From Epibacterium ulvae (lineage in GTDB: Bacteria > Pseudomonadota > Alphaproteobacteria > Rhodobacterales > Rhodobacteraceae): 64,000 bases of DNA. Positions within the stretch are counted from its first letter, which is position 1; every line of letters starts with the position of its first letter. Positions 55,100 through 64,000 of the stretch are shown here, piece by piece. Location: contig NZ_JAHHIR010000081.1 of NCBI RefSeq assembly GCF_018678075.1, positions 1 to 64,000 of the forward strand, given 5' to 3'. Under the pieces are notes generated by a model. It saw only the letters and a program-made list of their open reading frames with translations. It ran no database searches and had not been told where the DNA came from. Position numbers and translations under genes: made by a program.

Positions 55100-55226
55100 T
55101 CCCCGAATTGGCCCAGAACGGCTAAATCACATTCGCTGCAATTCTCCGATTCACAGCCATGCCAAGATGTGCGATGATTTGCACGATAACGCCACAAACA
55201 GGCGATCTGACCGAGGCACAGCACAC

Positions 55227-56651
55227 ATGGCTAAGAAACCCGATACCCCCTTGCCGCCCTATTTCAATTTGGACCCAGAAGCCGCCGCTGGCAAGCTTGG
55301 ACCATTGGTGGACACCGCACGATTTGCCAAAGCCGCCGCACTCGCCGGGCGCGGACGTGATGATTTGGCCAAACGTGGTTATTCTCCGGATGGCCAGAAA
55401 CGGCTGCGCAAATTCTCCACCTGGGAGATCTGCCGCTACCTGATCCCCGTCCAGGCCGCCCACCTGCGGCGCGTGTTGAACAAACATCCCGAGCTGCCCC
55501 AGGGCGAAGGCAGCGCAGGCTCACGCTGGTTCACCCTCGAAGAGGTGCTGAAACTGCGCGACCATTTCGCCGAAGAAGGCGTCAGCACCAAGGAGTATCG
55601 CCCCTATCGTCCACAAAACCTTAACGCCAAGACCGTAGCGGTTGCGAATTTTAAAGGGGGCGTTGGTAAAACCTCTACCGCGGCGCATCTGGCGATGTCT
55701 GCGGCGCTGGACGGCTACAAGGTTCTGGTGGTGGATCTGGACAGCCAGGGCTCGATGACATCGATCATGGGCGGCGATGTGCCGGATGAATGGAGCACGG
55801 TCTTCCCCCTGCTCGCCCGTGATTACGCCGAACATCTACAGGCAGAGAACAAGATCCGCGCCGCTGCCGGTGACTCGGAATTGCCGCTGGATGAGACCCT
55901 AACAGAGGCTTTGCAGGTTTCGTTGCGCGATGTGGTGCAGAAAACCCATTGGCCCAATATCGATCTGATCGGCGCCCAGCTGAACCTCTATTGGGCCGAA
56001 TTCCAGATCCCGGTCTGGCGCATGGGACTGCGCAATTGGCCCCTGTGGGACGCGCTCACCGGCGCATTGGAGAAAGGAGGCGCTTTGGACGACTATGACA
56101 TCATCCTGCTCGATACGCCTCCGGCGCTTGGCTATCTGACGATCAACGCGCTGGCCGCCGCCGATATCCTGATGGTACCGCTTGGGGCGTCGTTCCTTGA
56201 ATTTGACTCTACGGGTCGGTTCTTTGACATGCTCTACTCCACCTTTGCCTCGATCGAGGATGGTGAAAACGCAGGCCGCCGCCGCGCGGGCCTGCCGGAG
56301 ATGAAGTTTGAATGGGACGTGGTACGCGCCCTGATCACCCGTTTTGACGCCAGCCAACAAGCGGATCTGGCCAATGTGATCCAGGCCTATTTCGGCGATT
56401 TCATGAACGCGCACCGCCAGGACTATACCGCGCTGGTGGGTCAGGCGGGCGAAAGCGTGTCCGGCATCTACGAGGCGGATTACCGCAATTTCAACCGTGA
56501 GACCTACACCCGGGGCCGCGAGGTGTTCGACCGCACCTACGCCGAATTCAAAGAGCTGTTGATCGGAGCCTGGTGGCGCGATGCACAGATGGCTGAGGCT
56601 GAAGGTGACATGGGAGGTTTCGCAGCGAAACCTCAGGAGGAGGCAGAGTAA
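55227..56651 (+). CDS. parA: ParA partition ATPase
   Basis: A 474-residue type Ia ParA. An N-terminal DNA-binding region of about 130 residues with an HTH-like stretch (FSTWEICRYLIP) precedes the deviant Walker A FKGGVGKTS at 142-150. Walker A' and B are VVDLDSQGS and IILLDTPPALGYLT. It moves plasmid copies apart together with ParB. The ATG at 55227 gives the normal start before the N-terminal domain. The last coding part contains candidate parS copy 2. parB begins at the base after its stop. Confidence 0.9.
   Translation: MAKKPDTPLPPYFNLDPEAAAGKLGPLVDTARFAKAAALAGRGRDDLAKRGYSPDGQKRLRKFSTWEICRYLIPVQAAHLRRVLNKHPELPQGEGSAGSRWFTLEEVLKLRDHFAEEGVSTKEYRPYRPQNLNAKTVAVANFKGGVGKTSTAAHLAMSAALDGYKVLVVDLDSQGSMTSIMGGDVPDEWSTVFPLLARDYAEHLQAENKIRAAAGDSELPLDETLTEALQVSLRDVVQKTHWPNIDLIGAQLNLYWAEFQIPVWRMGLRNWPLWDALTGALEKGGALDDYDIILLDTPPALGYLTINALAAADILMVPLGASFLEFDSTGRFFDMLYSTFASIEDGENAGRRRAGLPEMKFEWDVVRALITRFDASQQADLANVIQAYFGDFMNAHRQDYTALVGQAGESVSGIYEADYRNFNRETYTRGREVFDRTYAEFKELLIGAWWRDAQMAEAEGDMGGFAAKPQEEAE
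56616..56632. repeat. Candidate parS copy 2, inside parA
   Basis: GGTTTCGCAGCGAAACC lies within the final codons of parA, encoding GFAAKP in the reading frame. Its retention inside a gene suggests the DNA sequence itself is selected. Confidence 0.75.
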
Positions 56652-57740
56652 ATGGCACGACGCAGACAATTAGAGGCCCCATCCGCCGAAGCCCTGAAAG
56701 AGATCGAAGCAGGCATCGACCAAGAGCTGAGCCGCACCGCCGTGCGCCCACCAATTGCCGATGTGGTGGCGGACGCCGCCATGCGTGCCTCTCCCCTGCC
56801 CCAGGCCGATCGGGAAGCGTACGCCAAAGATAAAGCCGACGCCGAACGCCTGCGCGAGGCCGAGGGCAAAGGCCTGGTGGCGGTAGAAATTCCCATTCAC
56901 CAGATCACCGCCGACGCGTTGTCGCGGGACCGGATGGAGTTGAACGAGGATGAGATGCAGGAGCTGATGACCTCCATCTCCGTCAACGGGCTGCGCCTGC
57001 CGATTGAGGTCTATGTGCCGCAACATGTCGAAGACGGCGCACAATACGGGCTGATCTCAGGCTACCGTCGACTGGCCGCGATCCGCCGTCTGAACGCGAT
57101 GAGCGGTGGCGAACGCTTCCCCACCATCGCCGCCTTTGTCCGTGATCCCGGCGGTGTCAAAGAAGCGCTGGTAGCGATGATCGAAGAAAATGAGGTCCGC
57201 GCGGGCCTCAGCCAATATGAACGCGGCCGCGCGGCGGCAATGGCGGTTTATGACGGCGTGTTCACCAGCGTGGACGAGGCGGTTGCGGTTCTGTTTTCCA
57301 CCGCCTCCAAAGCCAAACGCTCCAAGATCCGGTCGTTTGCGCTGGTGCATGAGGACCTCGGCGATCTTTTGTCCCACGCAATTGCCTATAGCGAACGCCA
57401 GTGTTTGCGGCTGGCCACCGCCTTGCGTGCGGGGCTGACCGAAGACATCCGCGCAGCGCTGGAACGTGCGGACCCCCGCGATGGCGAGGAAGAATGGCTG
57501 GTGATGCTGCCCTTGGTCGAACAGGCCGAAGGTGCCGCGCCTGATCCCGCCCGTGGCGGACGTCCCAAAGTGAAGGAAAAGCCGGTGGTCACCGGGCGCG
57601 AAAAGATGGCCAACGGCATCGAGATCGCGCGCGAAAGTGGACCCAACGGATATGCAATCCGGTTCTACGGCAAGGAAGTCACCGCCGATCTGGTCGACAC
57701 GGTGATGGATAGCGTGCGCCATCTGTTGGAACCAAAGTAA
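56652..57740 (+). CDS. parB: ParB partition protein
   Basis: A 362-residue ParB-family protein. The N-terminal CTPase-type box contains LMTSISVNGLRLPIEVYVPQ (outlined), then GYRRLAAIRRL and MIEENEVRAGLSQYERGR, and the central HTH covers about 190-260. It should bind the 17-bp palindromes around it. Its ATG is adjacent to the parA stop. Confidence 0.9.
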   Translation: MARRRQLEAPSAEALKEIEAGIDQELSRTAVRPPIADVVADAAMRASPLPQADREAYAKDKADAERLREAEGKGLVAVEIPIHQITADALSRDRMELNEDEMQELMTSISVNGLRLPIEVYVPQHVEDGAQYGLISGYRRLAAIRRLNAMSGGERFPTIAAFVRDPGGVKEALVAMIEENEVRAGLSQYERGRAAAMAVYDGVFTSVDEAVAVLFSTASKAKRSKIRSFALVHEDLGDLLSHAIAYSERQCLRLATALRAGLTEDIRAALERADPRDGEEEWLVMLPLVEQAEGAAPDPARGGRPKVKEKPVVTGREKMANGIEIARESGPNGYAIRFYGKEVTADLVDTVMDSVRHLLEPK

Positions 57741-57763
57741 GCGGCAGCTGTTGCTAAGATGAA

Positions 57764-57792
57764 AAAGGCCCGGTCTAACGCCCGGGCCTTTT
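57764..57792 (+). terminator. Rho-independent terminator of parAB
   Basis: AAAAGGCCCGG and CCGGGCCTTTT form an 11-bp stem with a 7-base loop, 24 bp past the parB stop. The stem ends in TTTT. Confidence 0.85.
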
Positions 57793-57810
57793 GCTGTTTG
57801 AGCCCATTGA

Positions 57811-57827
57811 GGTTTCGCAGCGAAACC
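57811..57827. repeat. Candidate parS copy 3
   Basis: GGTTTCGCAGCGAAACC, identical to copies 2, 4 and 5, just after the parAB terminator. Confidence 0.75.
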
Positions 57828-57943
57828 TATTGAGGCGGATGGCAGAGGCGTTTCGGGGGTTTCATATTTCTGTGCAGCACCTATGACAGAAGCAATGTTT
57901 TTACTGGGCCGAAGACTGCGCGGCCAAAAGAATGGATTGTGCC

Positions 57944-58738
57944 ATGACCGATCGTACCGAATTTATCCGAGACCTTGCCGAAGAAGCGGCCGCGTTGGGG
58001 CTGAAGCTGCGTCGCGAACAAGGGGCGGATTTTGTCCAGACCAAGGGGCATCAGGACTTTGTTACCTTTGCCGACCGCGCAGTCGAAGAGCTGATCCGCG
58101 CCAGAATCGCGGAGCAGTTTCCGGGCGAGGATGTCTTGGGCGAAGAAGAAGGGCAGACCGGTGATGGGCCCAAACTTTGGGTGGTGGACCCGATCGACGG
58201 CACGGCCAACTATATGCGTGGTGGCGCGGATTGGGCGGTCTCAATCGCTTATGTCGAAGACGGGGTGCTGAGCCACGCGGCGATCTGCGCGCCGGAATTG
58301 GACGTCACGCTGTGGGCGGCAAACGGGCAGGGCGCACAGGTGCGTTATGATGGCGCGGTCAACGCGGTGAAACTGTCGGATTGCACCGACCCAAAGGCCG
58401 CGATGTTAATGCTGGGCTGGTCCGGACGCCAGCCGGTTCCTAGCCATGTTGAAACCATCCTGAATGCGTTGGCTGCGGGCATGGAATATCGTCGCAACGG
58501 CTCTGCTGTCATCAGCCTGTTGGCGGTCGCGATGGGCCGGGCCGAAGGCTATTGGGAGCGCTACGTCAATGCGTGGGACGTCTTTGCCATGTGGTTGATC
58601 CTTGAGGAAGCAGGTGCGGTGATCGAGACCCTGCCGCCGCTGGATTTCATCGGATCGCCCAAGCATTTTCTCGCCATGGTGCCCGCCTTGGAAGCGGATC
58701 TGCGCGCCGTTGTCGGGACCTTGCCGCCGGTTGATTGA
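57944..58738 (+). CDS. Inositol monophosphatase-family phosphatase
   Basis: A 264-residue phosphatase with the metal-binding GEEEG, VVDPIDGTANYMRG and the C-terminal YVNAWDVFAMWLILEEAG (outlined) with the WDxxA motif. Members hydrolyse inositol phosphates, fructose bisphosphate, histidinol phosphate or PAP; the substrate is not assigned. The start at 57944 is one choice and 57932 another, as neither has a strong ribosome-binding site. It lies between candidate parS copies 3 and 4. Confidence 0.85.
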   Translation: MTDRTEFIRDLAEEAAALGLKLRREQGADFVQTKGHQDFVTFADRAVEELIRARIAEQFPGEDVLGEEEGQTGDGPKLWVVDPIDGTANYMRGGADWAVSIAYVEDGVLSHAAICAPELDVTLWAANGQGAQVRYDGAVNAVKLSDCTDPKAAMLMLGWSGRQPVPSHVETILNALAAGMEYRRNGSAVISLLAVAMGRAEGYWERYVNAWDVFAMWLILEEAGAVIETLPPLDFIGSPKHFLAMVPALEADLRAVVGTLPPVD

Positions 58739-58749
58739 TCGACAGGGGA

Positions 58750-58766
58750 GGTTTCGCAGCGAAACC
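58750..58766. repeat. Candidate parS copy 4
   Basis: GGTTTCGCAGCGAAACC, extended on both sides by GGGA and TCCC, 11 bp after the phosphatase stop. Confidence 0.75.
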
Positions 58767-59163
58767 TCCCGATGCCCACAGAGAAATTTCCTCCGAATGT
58801 GCCACTCAAACAGCTAAAACTGTCTGAAATAAAACCAACGTTGCCTTTGGTGGTTTTGTGCGGTTCCGGCGCTAAGACCTTGGGAAATTAGGCACAATTT
58901 GGCGTGATGATATTATGCATACTTGGTCTATCTAACTGAAATACATAAATAATTTGACGTTTTGCAAGTTTGAAGTCGCCGATCTTTCGCGCCATAGTCA
59001 GGGGGCGGGTTGATGCGGCCCAATTAAGGTCATCATCTTGCTGGTCGGTGGGACCGGAGGGAAGGGTTGGCGCGGTGCCTTGGGGGAGGCACCCGCCAGC
59101 ACTTTGACGGTTTTCCTTTGTTGAAAAGATCAACAGGGTCGCAACTCGCCTGCGCTCATGCCC

Positions 59164-59180
59164 GGTTTCGCAGCGAAACC
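59164..59180. repeat. Candidate parS copy 5
   Basis: GGTTTCGCAGCGAAACC, about 150 bp upstream of pgm. It is the last copy seen in the window. Confidence 0.75.
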
Positions 59181-59324
59181 TGCCTCAATGCGACTCGGCG
59201 GCTTTGCGCTTGCAGCATCGCGTTGTCATCTAAGCACCATGAATCTACATTACATCGCGACCGGTCGGCAGTCCCGGCACGCGTTCGTGAGTGAGGGGCG
59301 GCCACAGCCGCATGTTTAAATTAG

Positions 59325-60962
<1,638 letters not shown>

Positions 60963-60984
60963 ACCGATGTGAGGTTGGGAGGGG

Positions 60985-63357
60985 TCAGAAGCCGCTGACC
61001 TCTCTCTGCTCATCGCGTCTGGCCCAAGTGGCAATCGCCTTGATCACCACCTGTTTGCGCACCGGTTTGGTGAGGAAATCCATCATGCCTGCTTCGCGGC
61101 AGGCGTCCTCATCCGTGTCCATGACATTGGCGGTGAGCGCCACGATGGGGCAGGGGGGGTGGTTCCTGTCACTCTCGATCTTGCGGATCATCCGGGTCGC
61201 TTGCAACCCGTCCATGATTGGCATCGACATATCCATCAACACCATGTCGAACACGCCGGAGCGATAGGCGTCCACGGCGGCCTGACCGTCGTTGCAAAAG
61301 GTCATCTGCACACCGGTCGAGGCGAGCATTTTGCGCAGGACCAATTGGTTGGTGCGATTGTCCTCGGCAATGAGAATATTATAGGCGGATAGGTTCGCCT
61401 CATCCTTGGGGGTGCGCGCGCTGCGGGCCTGGCTGATGCGATCCGGGTAGAGCGCGCCGATCATGGCTTGCATCAAGGCACCATTGCGGGGTGGTTTCAT
61501 CAAAGCGGTCACCGATCCGCGTGCCTTTAGGGATTGCAGCGCGGTGACATGCTGGGCATCGGTGGCGAAAATGATCGGCACTGACGCGCGTCCCGCGCTT
61601 TGCCATAGCATCATCGAGAAATGCTCAGCAGCTTCGGCGTCCATGCCGGATTCGACAAGCACTAGATCGATATCGGGAGGTAAATCCGGTAGTGCTTTCA
61701 ACGCACTATCGCAACCGTCGTACCAATGGACGGTGACACCCCAACTGGCCAACAAACGGCTGCGCAGATCGCGGGCAAAGGGTTGGTGGGCGATCAGGAG
61801 GATCGACTTTCCAGCCAGGTCATCGCCATATTTAACAAGACGCGGCGACGGCACAAAGGCGTCCTCGGTCAGTGGCAGGCCAAGATGCAGGGTGAAACAG
61901 GAGCCATCGCCCAAAGTGGAGGTCGCGGTGATCTGGCCTTGCATGGCCTCGACTAGATGGGTGGAGATCGCCAGCCCCAGACCCGTGCCCTCAAACCGGC
62001 GCGCGGTGGTGCTTTCGACCTGCTCAAAGGCCTTGAAAATATGATCCAATTGTTCGGCCGGAATGCCGACGCCGGTGTCGCAAATCGTGACTGTCAGCGG
62101 CAGCTCCTGATCGGCGTCGTAAGAGACCGTGATGCCGACGAACCCTTCGGTGGTGAATTTAACCGCGTTGCCGATCAGGTTCATCAGGACCTGGCGAATG
62201 CGCCCATTGTCGCCGATGAATTGGCGCGGCGTGTCGTCGGGCACGTCGATGCAGATCTCAATCCCCTTGGCGGCTGCATTGGGGGCGACCAGGGTGGCAA
62301 CGTCAAACACCACATCGCGCAGGTTGAACGGCTGTTGCAGCAGAACGGTTTTTCCAGCCTCCAGTTTGGAGAAATCAAGGATGTCATTAACGATCCGCAA
62401 CAGCGCCTCAGAGGAGGCGAGGATAGTTTCAGAATAAGATCGTTGCTCGCTGCTGAGGGGGCTTTCGTGCAGCAGTTCGGCCATGCCAAGGACCCCGTTG
62501 ATGGGGGTGCGGATTTCATGGCTCATTGTCGCCAGGAAGCGAGATTTTGTTTCTGTCGCCGCCTCAGCCCGGGTTTTTTCGGCCCGCAGGGTGCATTCCA
62601 TCCGGCGTTTTTCCTGCAACGCCTCATCCAACTGGTTCAGCGCCTGATGCACGGCTTCCAATTCATTTTTGGTGTTGTCGACCTCTGCGGTATCGCGGCG
62701 TGCAAGGCTCAGCAGGCGGGTCGAAATGCCAAGAACTGACTGCGACATCTCAGAGGCGCGGCGATAGGCAAAGAGCACCGCGAGGCCCAGAATGGCCAAT
62801 GTGCTGACCATAGCGACGCCAAAGATGCTCAAAATACGGTGGCGAACGTTTTCAATCACTTGACTGACGAATTCAGCAGAGGTTGCGGCCAGGGACCGGG
62901 TGGTCAGGATGACCGTGTTGGCCTGTTGATCCAGCACCAGACGGGTGGGAATATCCGGCCTGCCCGACAGGCCAAGCCGTTGCATCAACAGGGCTTCCCA
63001 GCTGTTGAATTCGTGTCGCAACAGATCAATATGCGCCGACAGATGCGGCGGCAGATTCCGGGCAGCGATAACGTTCAGGCTGTTGTGAATGCTGGAGGTG
63101 TGGTTGTGGAGGTCCTTTTCCAGCACGCTTGCTTCGACGAAATGGGTCATATCGAGGACTTGGTTCAGATATTCCTGCGCATGTTGCATTTGCGTGCTAA
63201 GCCGTTGCGTCTCCCGCGTGATTGTGAGCGCTTCTCGGGCACCGGCATTGGTGCGGGTACTGGCCACGATCACTGTGCCCGACACAACCAGACCACCGCA
63301 AAAAATTGCGACGGCCAGGATCATGACGGGTCTTACGATGGATTGTTTGATGCTCAT
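60985..63357 (-). CDS. Hybrid sensor histidine kinase with degenerate first receiver
   Basis: A 790-residue protein. Membrane segments lie at about 11-32 and 177-198, with a periplasmic sensor domain between. The HisKA box has H280 in MSHEIRTPING. The ATPase domain shows NLIGNAVKFT and GTGLGLA. A receiver-like domain at about 510-625 lacks a clear phosphorylatable Asp (VLVESGMD). The C-terminal receiver has D709 in VLMDMSMPIMDG. The start at 63357 is the first ATG with family sequence, without an obvious ribosome-binding site. Follows the peroxidase gene by 23 bp. Confidence 0.88.
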   Translation of the reverse strand: MSIKQSIVRPVMILAVAIFCGGLVVSGTVIVASTRTNAGAREALTITRETQRLSTQMQHAQEYLNQVLDMTHFVEASVLEKDLHNHTSSIHNSLNVIAARNLPPHLSAHIDLLRHEFNSWEALLMQRLGLSGRPDIPTRLVLDQQANTVILTTRSLAATSAEFVSQVIENVRHRILSIFGVAMVSTLAILGLAVLFAYRRASEMSQSVLGISTRLLSLARRDTAEVDNTKNELEAVHQALNQLDEALQEKRRMECTLRAEKTRAEAATETKSRFLATMSHEIRTPINGVLGMAELLHESPLSSEQRSYSETILASSEALLRIVNDILDFSKLEAGKTVLLQQPFNLRDVVFDVATLVAPNAAAKGIEICIDVPDDTPRQFIGDNGRIRQVLMNLIGNAVKFTTEGFVGITVSYDADQELPLTVTICDTGVGIPAEQLDHIFKAFEQVESTTARRFEGTGLGLAISTHLVEAMQGQITATSTLGDGSCFTLHLGLPLTEDAFVPSPRLVKYGDDLAGKSILLIAHQPFARDLRSRLLASWGVTVHWYDGCDSALKALPDLPPDIDLVLVESGMDAEAAEHFSMMLWQSAGRASVPIIFATDAQHVTALQSLKARGSVTALMKPPRNGALMQAMIGALYPDRISQARSARTPKDEANLSAYNILIAEDNRTNQLVLRKMLASTGVQMTFCNDGQAAVDAYRSGVFDMVLMDMSMPIMDGLQATRMIRKIESDRNHPPCPIVALTANVMDTDEDACREAGMMDFLTKPVRKQVVIKAIATWARRDEQREVSGF

Positions 63358-63380
63358 ATCGGCGTTCTGGTCTTGGCCCC

Positions 63381-64000
63381 TCAATTGGAGGGGAGAATGG
63401 GAGCTTGCGACACCGAATTGGTGGCGGTCAGCGTGTTAAGAAAGGCGACGATCTCGTTAACTTCACTCTCACTGATCTCAAACGGTTCGATTTCAGTGCG
63501 GCGGTTGATCCAGATGGAGCCCCCATTGGCGTAGTGGAGGATGACCCCGCGCAGGTCCGGAATGGATCCGTTGTGCATATAGGGCGCGCGCATTGCGATA
63601 TTGCGCAGTCCCGGCGTTTTGAACCGAAACTCGGCCTCGGGCGGCTGGCCCGGCAGCTCCCCCTGGCCACGGTCTACGCCGCTGAGGCCGATGTCATGCA
63701 TGCCGTTGTTGGTGAACAGCCAGCCTTCGTGACATTCGATGCATTTCGCACGACCCCGAAATAGGGCGAAACCGCGCTTGGCCTGTTCAGAAATGGCTTG
63801 GGGGTCACCGGCAAGCCATTGATCAAATGGGGAAATGCCGCTGACGATTGTCCGTTGATAGGTGGCGAGGGCTGCGACAATCGTAGCCTCGCTAATCCCT
63901 TCATCGGGAAAGGACGCATCGAACCATTCGCGGTAATTTCGTACTTTGTGCAGACGGCGAATGATCGTGTCGAAGTTGGACGCCATCTCATTCGGGTCTT
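63381..64000 (-). CDS. Di-heme cytochrome c peroxidase/MauG family, partial
   Basis: A frame open past the window end. The visible C-terminal 200 or so residues include the c-type heme motif CIECH, FRFKTPGLRNIAMRAPYMHNG (outlined) and a region with IPDLRGVILHYANGG. MauG/CcpA-type proteins are periplasmic di-heme peroxidases. The N-terminal heme is beyond the window. Its neighbour is a hybrid histidine kinase. Confidence 0.85.
   Translation of the reverse strand, partial: DPNEMASNFDTIIRRLHKVRNYREWFDASFPDEGISEATIVAALATYQRTIVSGISPFDQWLAGDPQAISEQAKRGFALFRGRAKCIECHEGWLFTNNGMHDIGLSGVDRGQGELPGQPPEAEFRFKTPGLRNIAMRAPYMHNGSIPDLRGVILHYANGGSIWINRRTEIEPFEISESEVNEIVAFLNTLTATNSVSQAPILPSN

Larger units (their letters stand above)
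54613..55226. other. Candidate origin of replication (oriV) between repB and parA
   Basis: 614 bp with no gene. The left half has several GGAACCC/GGGTTCC elements in both orientations (about 54711-54770). Three exact 22-bp units lie at 54909-54974, followed by an AT-rich tract at about 54976-55040 with ATATATAATAATAAT, suited to strand opening. The first candidate parS copy is at 55083. Together this is the standard architecture of an iteron-controlled origin. Confidence 0.7.

Noticed and set aside
58888-59133. 81-codon minus-strand frame in the region before pgm
   Set aside because: No family resemblance, no convincing ribosome-binding site, and it lies in a region otherwise rich in candidate partition sites.

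Overview
The window looks like a Roseobacter-group (Rhodobacteraceae, Alphaproteobacteria) replicon. This rests on GC-rich coding sequence, a BKACE (DUF849) gene, livHMGF-type clusters, DUF3726, DUF1636, DUF1826 and DUF1217 families, a heme uptake locus with a candidate Iron-Rhodo-box, a glycine cleavage operon, and a Rep_3-type initiator beside parAB. Only gene content and motifs support this; no database search was possible.

Layout. 1-2964: a decayed locus, with the C-terminal piece of an IclR regulator, an internally deleted IS5-family element, the tail of a livH-like gene, a livM pseudogene and a BKACE pseudogene. 3033-10713 (minus strand): an apparently intact catabolic/uptake cluster of succinate-semialdehyde-type dehydrogenase, branched-chain-type ABC transporter (binding protein, LivG, LivF, LivH, LivM), GST-like protein and alpha/beta hydrolase, with a divergent IclR regulator (10929-11741). 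11762-18478: an intact LysR regulator facing a decayed six-gene operon (ALDH, M19 dipeptidase, BCCT transporter, unknown protein, DUF3726, Ldh-type oxidoreductase), of which only DUF3726 still looks intact. 18498-22699: a DUF4143 AAA ATPase with three 22-bp repeats upstream, a Gfo/Idh dehydrogenase with a divergent LacI regulator and two operators, and an NTF2-like protein. 23023-28613: a Zur-box-preceded COG0523 GTPase with DUF1826, then a cobalamin riboswitch controlling DUF1636 and a BtuCDF-like importer.

28846-34223 encodes arginine decarboxylase, carboxy(nor)spermidine dehydrogenase, carboxy(nor)spermidine decarboxylase and agmatinase, which together can take arginine through agmatine and putrescine to spermidine; an aspartate-semialdehyde supply is assumed from elsewhere. 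34329-43482 is a complete heme uptake system: HmuTUV, HmuS, outer membrane receptor, a secreted small protein, ExbB, two ExbD-like proteins and a dedicated TonB. 43491-51265 holds asparaginase, gcvT-gcvH-gcvP, a LysR regulator and glucokinase. 51506-53197 is a DUF1217 protein with four internal repeats.

53341-57740 is a replication and partition module: Rep_3 initiator, a divergent intergenic region with three exactly 22-bp spaced iteron-like repeats and an AT-rich stretch, then parA and parB. Five copies of a 17-bp near-palindrome, GGTTTCGC(A/T)GCGAAACC, lie between 55083 and 59180 and are the best candidate centromere (parS) array. Beyond it are an inositol-monophosphatase-family protein, phosphoglucomutase, a hybrid histidine kinase and a di-heme peroxidase gene running off the end. 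A plasmid-type replicon next to glycine cleavage, glucokinase, phosphoglucomutase and polyamine genes points to a chromid or an integrated plasmid.
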